NCBI RefSeq assembly: GCF_001039355.2
Contig: NW_019775691.1
Location: 542,132-606,131, forward strand
DNA: 64,000 bases
Direction of reading: 5' to 3'
From: Lingula anatina
Taxonomy: Eukaryota; Brachiopoda; Lingulata; Lingulida; Lingulidae
The translations under genes were made by a program, and so were the position numbers. Shown here piece after piece: positions 26,431 through 36,600 of this stretch. The notes under the pieces were generated by a model, which was given only the letters and a program-made list of their open reading frames with translations, made no database searches and was not told the origin of the DNA. Within the stretch, counting starts at the first letter, position 1, and each line of letters begins with the position of its first letter.

Positions 26431-26549
26431 ACAGTGATAGCTATGAAAATTAATGTACAACAACAACAATAACAAATATACACGTAGCTTACAAAAGGAT
26501 AATTGAGTCATTGTTAATATTAAAGTTGCACTTTTATAACATGCCACAG

Positions 26550-27716
26550 TCAAATTTTTTTCCCAAGTAAATACCGGACCGCGAGAACTGCGCAGAAATC
26601 CACGATTTCCACAGCTGTCATCAAAGTGCTGCCCAATACAAGCCCTAAAGCGCCCCCTATATCGGCAAACAGCGCCAGCATGCTGTAGGCCTCCTGTTGT
26701 GTTATCTTCTCTACAGTCAAGGATTTGTAGAAGACCCTTAGCTTTAAGAGGTTCCTGTCTATGTATTCCACCGTGGTGCCTGGGTGCCTTGCAACTAGTC
26801 CGTGCTTGTAACCGTCGGCCATCTTGGAACTGAACATGGTGTATTCGTAAATAGTCTCACTACAGGGGGCATGGCACCCACATCGATTGAGGGCTATAGA
26901 AAATGTCTCGAAGTCTACATCCCAACACGGTAATAACTCGACTGGGGAGCACTCCGGAACGTCGTCATGGTAACGGCCCCAGGGGACCTGGCAGGAGCAC
27001 TGCTTCAGAGTCAAATTGAAACTGAAAGGACGATTACAAAAGATGTGATTTTAGGAAAATATTTGATTTTGTGGTATGTTTTCATTTAAACAGCAGCGCA
27101 AATGTGTTGTAGAAGTTGTAAAAGCCCGGACATAAACACATTACATGTAGAATAGATAGACGTAGAACAGATATATTGATTGATACGAAAAGTTTAACAT
27201 GCCGGCAGATTATACAAAACTTGTATCATTGCACATGTAACGGAGAAAATCCCCTGAAAATACGTTATGTTGTTTGTCAGAGTACAGGCATTTGTGCATC
27301 TACTTATTGGATATGATGATACTTTTAACTTCTTTTCACTTTCTTTCTATATGTCGCGCTTTGTGTTGCAAATTCAACCACTTTGCTACTTACAAACATT
27401 CTTCAATACAGTTTACTGTGGAGAACTTGTCAAAGTAAGCCAGCTGTCGTTCCTGACACTTACCGTGTGGAGGAGGCAAGTTCTCCACCTACGGAAATTA
27501 ATAGAACCCTCGCTTAGCAAAATTACCAATATAATGCATGTTTAGCTCAGTCATTAATATTATAACGACACAGGCTTAGTACATTCATTAGTATACAAAG
27601 GCTACTTAGTCATTGATGCGACGCATGCAGCTCAGAAATGCTCAGAAAAAAAAATCTTGCGAATGCAAAACAGTACGTCCACAGAAAAAAAGAACATTTT
27701 ACTGTATATTTCTTCT

Positions 27717-27761
<45 letters not shown>

Positions 27762-29679
27762 ACTTGTTTCACAGACAGGACCAGGTCCACGATTCCACCC
27801 GGTGCCACTGGAATGCCAAGAAGAGGAGGAACGGGAACATCATCCTGCTCGTGTATCATTATCTGAAATAACACAGGGCATCTGTCAAGTATTATTTCCA
27901 CGGGGATACAATGGCAGGAATGTGAATTTCCTAGAATTTTTAATACTTTCTTTCACCACGGTTTTACGTATTCAGAACCGTTCCGTTTACATACCATAAA
28001 ATTTCAGGGTTTAAAAGGTGACACACGCTACACTTACTGTGAAGCCAGCCTCAACGGTAATCGGCCAATACTCGTCTAGTTCCGCGTCAAGCAGTAAATC
28101 CAAACCCGCGTATTTAGATGCGAAATTAGTACTTAGTTTGGGGGAAGAACCTGCCAGAAAGTAACGCAAATATTAATTACAACTTTAAAATATGATGATA
28201 TAAAAGAATATCAATAAATATATTTGGATATCAATAAATATATTTGGCTATCTGTCGAAAAATCTTACTTTTAAAATGCACATATATTCACTTTGTTATC
28301 GTGTATCTTGACTTACCTGCGTTGAACGTATAACACGTGCCAATAGGTGTTACGCGTTCTGTAAAGTTGGCCGGAGAGAGTGGTCGGGTGGACCACAAAC
28401 AATCCTGAAACAGTGTTCTATCTTAAATATTGCTTACCAATTGTCTTATTTAGTTTTCTATATACAGACGCTGTTTGGCTTGGGGTTTGGATCTGTGGTT
28501 AAAAACGGGACTAAAATAATGGGCCGTAGATGTTTGAGTTGTGTAAATAGCTTACATAGTCACAGTCATTTCAACTTATGAACCAATGTTGACTATATGT
28601 TTCTGTTACTTGCGGGTTAAAAAAAAAACAAATTTGCTGAAGTTCTTTTAAGAATAGATATTGAAACGGCAGGTTGAGATTAATGACCCTTGCAGTTTCG
28701 TGATTAACCATAATCTCATTGCCATCATTCCAGTCATTATTACCTGTTTCTCAGAGGACGCGCCTTTGTTTCAACATCATCCTTGCCCAAAACGAATTAT
28801 TTACAACCGGAAACCTTAAAGGAAGGGGTCTTCTTAACAGTTGAAAACAGGGACAATGAAATTGATATAACTACACACCGTTCAAAGTGACAGGAATGGT
28901 AGGCTTAAGAATGGAAGCCCGGGGCCCAATATGATTAGTAGAGTTTAGGGTTAGTTGGAGTATTGGGATTAGTATATAGTATATGGGACGAATGTTAAAT
29001 GTACAAATTAATGGGGAAGGGACTACGGTTATTGGGTAACTTCAATCCCTGCCACACTGGAACTATAAATGAAGTTTGCCCTAAGGTAAATGAGTCATAT
29101 TACCTGCCCAAATGAGAACATGTTCTTTGCTTTGTGACTATGTTTCTTGAAGAACTCCGTCCAGTTGTAGTCGGAGAAATTCACGTGTTCAATCCTCTGT
29201 AACCGGTCCTTCACCTGTCCTCCCAGAATATAGGTGTATGCGATGTCTCTGTCCACTGAAGTATTCAGACTAGAGTTGAGGAACACGTTGTTGTTACAGA
29301 TGGTCACGGCGGGGAATTCCAAGGAGGATTTATACTCCACCTCCATGTTAACGGCAACGGGGTTGGTGCTGTAGTAAATGATGCGGTTCCACATATGGAA
29401 GATGAGAAACCCCGTTCCCGCCAAGACACAGCACAGCCATAGCAATCTCCTGAAGAGACTGGAGTTTGGGTCGACGGCGTTCTTTAATCCGAGGACGCTG
29501 GCAGACTGGGCAAACGCTATGATGGCGGCCTTAGCTGTGTCGGTCTCTTTCTTCGTGGTGTCCGCAATACGAATGTTGTCTTCTCTTAATTCACTTTTCG
29601 GGGAAGTTCTGTTGGTTTTTGGTAAAGAGCAGACAACTCCACCTCTGTTACCTTGACATTTTTCCTCTCTGTCAACCAT
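26550..29679 (-). CDS. DEG/ENaC-family sodium channel, gene 2
   Basis: Tandem paralogue of the gene at 18836-23134. Six exons in the same phases join in frame to 480 aa: 29104-29679, 28317-28404, 28038-28150, 27764-27862, 27394-27488, 26550-27021. Exons 4, 5 and 6 are 99, 95 and 472 bp in both genes. I start at the ATG at 29679; the frame is open further only to a TTG right after a TAG. Marks: FAQSASVLGLKN before TM1, FPAVTICN, CYTFN, GLDLLLDAELDEYW, VAPGG, VENLPPPHGKC, the CIEEC...CSCQ and CGCHAPC clusters, and GGALGLVLGSTLMTAVE in TM2. It shares the Leu-Gly for His-Gly and GST for GxS changes. The ectodomain differs much more between the two genes than the TM2 and pre-TM1 segments, so ligands may differ (inference). 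Confidence 0.93.
27722..27758. repeat. (CT)n microsatellite near a splice donor
   Basis: Pure CT run ending 5 bases before the plus-strand CAC of the exon 4 donor (27764-27862) of DEG/ENaC gene 2. In the transcript it is a (GA)n run just after the donor. Confidence 0.9.
28889..29062. mobile_element. Dispersed element, GTGACAGGAATGGTAG family
   Basis: Ends GTGACAGGAATGGTAG and CCCTGCCACACTGG are loosely inverted, with GCCCGGGGCCC and GTTTAGGGTTAG inside. An inverted relative lies at 46379-46545 (ACCCTAACCTATACTAATCA, GTCACACTGG). Lies in intron 1 of DEG/ENaC gene 2. Confidence 0.5.
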
Positions 29680-29825
29680 CTTGTCACTAGAATATCTGGC
29701 TTTCTTTCCTTTTTGAGTTATGAGCAACTATGACAAGGTGAGCAAGGTATCCCACATCCTTCATACCAAATCGATGTAGCCTAAGGGCTCATTCCCAATG
29801 TAACTATCGTTCTACGTATATTGAT

Positions 29826-30003
29826 CCAACTCCGTGAAGACTCCGGCTGAATGCAAACAGATACACAGATTAACACGCATCATCCTATTTTCAACGCACT
29901 CGTATAAACGCTACATTCTACTCAGGGGGGGGGGGGGGGGGCGTGTAAGTTGCTTAATCTGATTGTATTCAGTGAGTGTCCCCGAGAAGTTGGATCGGTC
30001 AAC
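29826..30003. mobile_element. MITE, GAATGCAAxCAGAT-type termini
   Basis: GATCCAACTCCGTGAAGACT...GCTGAATGCAAACAGAT at the left is inverted at the right as ATCTGATTGTATTCAGTGAG...AAGTTGGATC. A poly-G run lies inside. Related copy at 35803-35980; half copy at 62024-62065. Confidence 0.6.
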
Positions 30004-30936
30004 GTAGAAATAAGCCCTTAATAACTTACTGATTGACATAAACTTGTGACAAACGCTATGTTGAAACCACCACCATCGATTGCTGTGTATAGACGTGGTG
30101 CGTCTCCTTCTGCATATTTTTAGAAAGTTTTGCTGTTTGAATATTACTCTTTGTTTGCATTGTTTCATTTGAACAGGTAACTGTGATTTTCATTGTTGAA
30201 TTCTTCCTGCTTGGTGAAAACAGGCTAAGGATAAAATCGATGACAGTATCTCTGGGAAAGATGCTCTTTCAAAGTTTGTCAAATGGCTCATTAATACCAC
30301 CAATTTATTTATTCTGTTTAATATTGTTTGTGCTTTTCTTTAAGAAATGCTAAGGATATATTTGTGCTTTGATTCTGTAGTTGAAACATATCGCCGAAGC
30401 AACTGCTCCGTCCTTTACTATTTGTACCTTGTAATGTCGGGATGATAGATACATGAAATATTGCTATTGACATTTCCGAGGTCTCCATTAGCATTGAATT
30501 GAACTTTTGTAGAGCTGCACTACCTTTGGTGTCAGTTAGTTTGAGTGCTAAAGTCAATTTTATTCATATACAATGGCAACCAATCATCAGCGTGGTTTTG
30601 TTGGACAATGACAGTTGGGTATGATGAAAGCAATAATAATAGAAAGATGAGACAAAATATTGATTTTCAGCCATGTACAAAAACGTTAAACTTAAACTAT
30701 TCAACCTGTCTCAGAGATGACTACATGTACTAGTATAGGTAAATGTACAAAGCAATCCTCCAACACAACCATATCTCAAGTTTGGAAAATGACAGAGGAG
30801 TGATAACAGAAAGATATGAGACAAAAGATTGACGGACGTTTTAGTGTAGATTTAAAAGGTCAATGTATTCGATATTTATCATAGATGGGTACAGGTGAAC
30901 ACGGGTGTATTTCTCCTGTCATATTGGAGAGACTGA

Positions 30937-31004
30937 AGTCTCTGTACTAAGTGCAATGGCATTTAAATATAGTCTCTGTACTAAGTGCAATGGCATTTAA
31001 ATAT
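30937..31004. repeat. Perfect 34-bp tandem duplication
   Basis: The unit beginning AGTCTCTGTACTAAGTGCAA at 30937-30970 is repeated without change at 30971-31004, which implies a recent origin. Confidence 0.9.
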
Positions 31005-32671
31005 ATTACATGTGCAAAAAGCCATTTATCTTGTCAAGTCCGTTAACCGGGGCAGGGGGTGGGGGGACAAAAAAAAGTTCTCCTGGTCGGAAGTGGTAGG
31101 AAGTGGTAGGCTCTGCAGCAAAATGTATTTTTGTATCTGTGGCATTTTGGAACAACAAAAGGGATAAAAAGGACATTTTTTTCAGAAAAAGACCCACTTT
31201 TGCATCGCTTTCTGCGCCCCGAATGTGCATGCACATATTCCAAATTCAGAGAGGCCACTACGTGTACATAATGTCTTTACATAGCATGTATGAGGGCTGT
31301 GTGTTGGGATATTAGCATCATCGTATGGAAATGACCATGGTCGACTTACATTAAACTAAAAACTAGTGGGGTCTGAATTCTGTTGGAATAGGAAAGAGAA
31401 ACTGAGGTACTAGTAGCTCCACCTTGAGGAGGGGGGCGGTAGTTTATATTTATTGCTGTCTCTTATTACTATATAGTGATCTCAATTTTTGGTATATTTT
31501 GTGAAAAATGCAGTCCCATTTTTTATTACTTGTCGACGTATTAAAATGCAGCAGGTTCATTTTATTGCCAGATTTTGGACATAAACCAGTCCGTCCAGTC
31601 TTTGGTCCACAGGGTGCTGCGACCTTGAGTAACCTCCAGCACAGCGCAATCTCTTCATCTCATCTAACACAATCTCGTATGTTGAGGCGCTAAAAGATGG
31701 TCAACTACACCGACTGTATTCACGCACCACCTAAAAATAAAACATATGCTAGACAAGCTGATGACGCCTGCTGTTTTCGTTAACTTTTATTCGAGACAGT
31801 TCTCCAGACAGTTCTACATATATTACACAAATGCCACAATAACGTGTCCAAACAGAATTGTTGTAATACAATACACTGTGTCTTTAGACAAATGCAGTCT
31901 TTTTGTTGACGATCATTAACACCAGTTCATCTGCTTAGACTGGGTTTCCACTGATAATGCCATGTTGAAATGACGTGCGCAGCACGTGTTCTAGATCTCA
32001 AGTCGTTCGTTATGGCTTCTATTCTCATACTGTATACACCTTATCCTTGACTAAACACGATTTTATCCCTAACAATTAATTACTTCATGCATTTAAAGAA
32101 ACGAAATTATTTTCGTCACACAACTATTAAAATATTGGGTTTCCACTCCAATATTTTGGTGCCTATTATGTCATCTTCATCCTGGACTGAGGCTAGTGTT
32201 ATAGTAGTCTCTATATACTAGTATAACTGAACGGTGCAGCCAGCCCCCACCTCCCTCAATCCTACCTCCACGGAAACACCAATATAAATATTAAATTAAA
32301 GGTACATTGCGTGCTAATTAACTGAGGTATAAGGCGAATCCACATTTAACTGCAGTCGTGACGTAATGTGCCGCGACAGAACTGCAGCCTCATATCCGTG
32401 CAGTCGTACATATCTAAAAGTTCAGACCAGTTGTCAGGGTCAAATCCCTTCGTAAAAATAGACCCGTGTTGCGACTCACACATTTATCAATATATAATCC
32501 GTGATAATTGTTGACTGAAGAAAAAATTAGAGATCTGTACGCTCTTGTAGGATAAACCACCCATACATATCGACATGAAAAGTTTATCAAGTACGGTAGC
32601 ACAACACCAATTATTCTATTTCACGTATTGTCATCAACATATAACACTTCATTAGTAGATTTTGGTTGCAA

Positions 32672-32810
32672 CGTCACGTGAAGCCCGTCCAGGTGTCATG
32701 AGAATTCACGTGTAGACCATTTAGCAGTCATGAAAAGTCACGTGTTTTTCCATTGTCATGAAAGGTCACGAATGCCTACCAACCATGAAAAGACAGGTGC
32801 ACGTGCCCTC
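32672..32810. repeat. 32-bp repeat carrying CACGTG E-boxes, 3' of the CHT-like gene
   Basis: CACGTG occurs at 32675, 32707, 32739 and 32800, with a decayed unit (TCACGAATG) near 32767. The first three are exactly 32 bp apart. The shared context is GTCATGAAAAGTCACGTG. It lies 107-237 bases past the CHT-like stop codon, so probably in the 3'UTR or just downstream. Confidence 0.75.
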
Positions 32811-32911
32811 TTCTGGCGACAAGAAAAGTCACAAAACTTAACGTTTGTCAATGCAATCATCACATGTCCCTTTAGTGTTAACATTTTTGTTCGTCACTTA
32901 AAGATCAGCAG

Positions 32912-33640
32912 TCACAATTTGGTCGACAGTAAGTTACCATTCTCGCCACCGTCTTCATTGGGGTCAGCCTTTTTTAATGCCTCACAGCAATCAGCGTCGC
33001 TGCTGGCCTCGTGCCTGGACTCGGCGGGGTTCGGCGACCAATCCAACTTGAGGTTCTTCTTATCATCGGGCGTGCTCGGAGCCTCGGTCTCGCGGACGAT
33101 CTCTACCCCGTTTAGAAAGTCATAACGCTTGTGTAAATACTCATTTCTGAACAAGAAGTCTGTGACGTAAGATACCAATATTATACCGAGGAAACTGATC
33201 AACATACAGGCTGTTCTGTGAGGGAAATACTGGGTGTGTGACTCCGGGTCGTACCAGGGCCATTTTATCACGGGGGAGAGCGATAGCGCGGGCTCTCCCG
33301 CTAGGGGGCGTATGACAGAGGCCAAGACGAGCCCCGTTATCGAGCCGTAGACGTTTGCCGCGGGCAGGAAGAGTGCTGACGTCAGCTGAGGGAACATGAT
33401 GACGTAGATGAGGTCGGAGCTGAGGATGGTCAGTGCGAAGATGCTCTTAATGAAGATGGCTAGTACGGTGGTGACCACGGCAAAAGCCACCATGAAGAGG
33501 CGAACTGACCAGATTAATTCACGTTCACCAGCCTGAAAACAAACATAGGGCTAAAGCTTATATATACAGTTATTGTTCCTAACACATTCTACTAATATAA
33601 TCATAACAACATAATTTTTAGAGTCTCCACAGAAATATGT

Positions 33641-33671
<31 letters not shown>

Positions 33672-36600
33672 TTGATATTTTTAGGGTAAACGCCTGGTAT
33701 GTTTAAAATGTATATTCCCCGTGGCGCTAAGTTCTGTAGCTTTTACAAATAAAAAACAATACAAATACAAATAAAACACAAAGTAAAAAGAATTAATTTA
33801 GATGAAAAAGTAATGGCATTAAAAGAAAAGCGAAAAAATGAAAAATTTCTGGTTTCAGACATCATGCAAGCTTTCTGAAGACCAGGGCCAAACATCCCAA
33901 GCTTTAAGTATTGAAGTGCTTGAAGTCTAATTCAATGTATCGGATGAAGTCATTTAAGTCTCGCCTGGATACAAAATGTTTAATGAAGTATATGATTTCC
34001 GCTTTGTTTCTTATTTTAACGAAATCGTTTGCTCTTTAAGTGAGGACTGTGTGGTGATAAACATTTGGCGTGCGTTTTCGTGTGTTTGTCTGACCCAAGC
34101 GTCGAGCCGGTTGTTAAGGACTCCTAGCAAGGCCTTGACCTGTTAGAACAGCATTTGTATATCAGATATTCTTCCCAAGCTGGTATTTAGCGTTTTCCAC
34201 GTCCGCCCTGATATTAAAAAAAATGAATGAGCGATATGGGACCCCGCGGTTCCATCTGCTCTTAGGCACTAAACTGGGCGGAAAAACAATTATGGTAACT
34301 GTAACTCTAATAAAGTATTTTTTGGAAGTGTACAGGAAATAGAGCGAGTAAGACTATATACTATCACAGACATTGGCAATTTCCTCTGCTACGTGTGAAA
34401 CTACACAAGTGATTTTTGAAGGATTTACTCGGTCGTTTTTACCCGTGTCTGAGCGTTTGTTGAATTTAAAGTAGACAGTGTATCTTCAGAATTAAAATGA
34501 AGAACGGAACAATTGCTAAAAGCTCAACTCAAATTAACTCCTAGCTTTTTCCTCGGCCAGTTCAATAAGCGCATCGTCTGCAGAACCCAAGCGAACCGAG
34601 TTAGTCTAGCTAAGTCCACTTTCTAGAATAAAAGCCACCACTGCTTCCTAGATCCCTTTCTCTTTTATATGTCTGCTGCCTTTTCCTTGAAAATAATCCA
34701 AATTTGGTGATAATCTGTCCCCAAAAATTCTCAAATTACTTAAGAGCCCGAGAAAACCAGTGCCGCAGACGACAGAACGTAGGAGTGAGATAGCGTCCTG
34801 AGGTGGTGGACATCACACAGTCACACCCGGCACGTGTGGTGATACCACTTTAGTATATTTCCCTTGAGGATTGATTTTCTCTGGAACTACACTTCGTCCT
34901 CTACTCAAAGTATTGAACAAATTAGCGAAATCAGCGAGTGGCCAAGAGATCGGAAAATGGTTCCAATATTTTGCTGTAATGTACATTTAGCTTTGCGATT
35001 GCGCCCTTATAAATACGGGCCTTATGGTTATATTACTTGAGCACAACATTTTGTTTGAAGGGTTGTCCTAGACTGAAGGAAGAAAAACGTTTTAATCCTA
35101 CCACCTTAATGGAAAGACGGACTCTTCCTTTGTCCAACAGATGTGTTGATCTAAAATGCTTTTGTGTATATCAAACAAATTCCATCCACCAACTGCAATT
35201 ACGAAGCAATATATACTTTACTTAACAACACCGTGTCTTTGTTACCAAGAAATACCCCTGATAATGAAACTGCAGCTTACATAAAGGGCAATGAACCGAA
35301 GCCAGATTTGTTTCTGTCCCGTAGCAACTTGTATTATGGACGTCTTCGCAAAACAAGATGGTACCATTAACAGCTTGGCCCAAACTTTACACAGCAGTGG
35401 CAACGTGTGAATGTTGCTGGTTTACACAAGGTGAAAGATTCAGGGGTGGGTTTAGGCCGTCTTCAGGGTCTTCCGGAAGACGGACAGATTTTCAAGTTTA
35501 CATTGACAGGTATCTAATATTTTCTGTCGGAAGACAGTCAAAATGGAGGATGGATCAAGAAACATAATTTGGAACACTGTCAGAAAATATCTCTGGATCC
35601 GCCCCTGAGATTCCATAAATTTTATTCACCAATTCATTCATTCATCTACATGTATGATTTAATATCAAAAACTTAGGCAGGATTTACGCGTGTTCCCTAC
35701 GTAGCGCCTTATAGAGGCTGTTTTATTGAGAATGGGATGGTGACCATGGCGGTATTGTGTATAAATTGTATTGGAATGTTCAGATTGAGTTGTGTCGACT
35801 TAGCTAAAGCGGACTAACTGCACGGGGACTCTCGCTGAATGCAATCAGATCAACCGTCTTACACGCGACCTGTTTAAAATCTACTCGTATAATCACTAGC
35901 TTCTCTGTCTTACCCAAGGTGTGTTAATCTATTCATCTGATTACAGTCAGCAAGAGTCCCCGTGGGGCTTGTGCCATTAGGTTGGTCGACATTACTCATT
36001 CAGAATGGTGCTGACGACTAGTCGAAGGCTGAACTTACCCTGGTCTTGTGTGTGTCCCTCAGCGGTTTGTAGACGTTGTTAGTAAACATGGAGCTGGACG
36101 ACAGCATGATGGAGTCCGCAGACGACATCACGGCAGCCGACACCGCCGCCAGCCCCACCACAGCAACTGGCGGAGAAATGAGAGGGAAATTATATAGAAA
36201 TAATAATAATAATAATAATAAAGGTGATGATAATGACCTTTACCTGATCGAAACAGCAAACGGATGCTTTAGACAATAATAATAATAATAATAATTATTA
36301 TAATAATTATTATTATTATAGTAATAATAATAATTGCATTCCATAACATTTCAATGGTCTTTACAAATAATATTGTGATTTGTGTGAAACTGACCCACAT
36401 TAATTACAAAAAACACAACATAATGGCTGACATTTTAAACAGCCATAAAAATACGAATTTTAAACAGAAACAGCATATGGTATACACCGGCCCAACCATA
36501 ACACGACCTGGTCTAACCCTCATCTAACTTATCACCCAGACACATTAACATAAAGAAACAAAATTATCCTACAACTCCACGCCAGGGAATCAAAGGGGTG

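Larger units (their letters stand above)
23135..26549. other. Intergenic between the two DEG/ENaC genes
   Basis: No exon recognised. Holds a long-TIR MITE (24575-24760), a CAGGGGCGG element (25903-26100) and probable poly(A) signals of gene 2 near 26414-26430. Sequence around 25870-26130 resembles 30450-30520 upstream of gene 2, which is expected if upstream flank was included in the tandem gene duplication. Confidence 0.6.
29680..32911. other. Intergenic between DEG/ENaC gene 2 and the CHT-like gene
   Basis: Contains the 5' flank of DEG/ENaC gene 2 (no clear TATA), a MITE around 29826-30003, the empty-site homologue of the 25903 insertion (30450-30520), a 34-bp duplication (30937-31004), and the 3'UTR/flank of the CHT-like gene with an E-box repeat (32672-32810). 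A TTTATT at 31786-31791 is a possible distant poly(A) signal for the CHT-like gene. Confidence 0.55.

Noticed and set aside
27613-27901. Several overlapping plus and minus ORFs with SLSLSL or RERERE runs
   Set aside because: They are translations of the CT microsatellite; the only real coding part is the minus exon 27764-27862.
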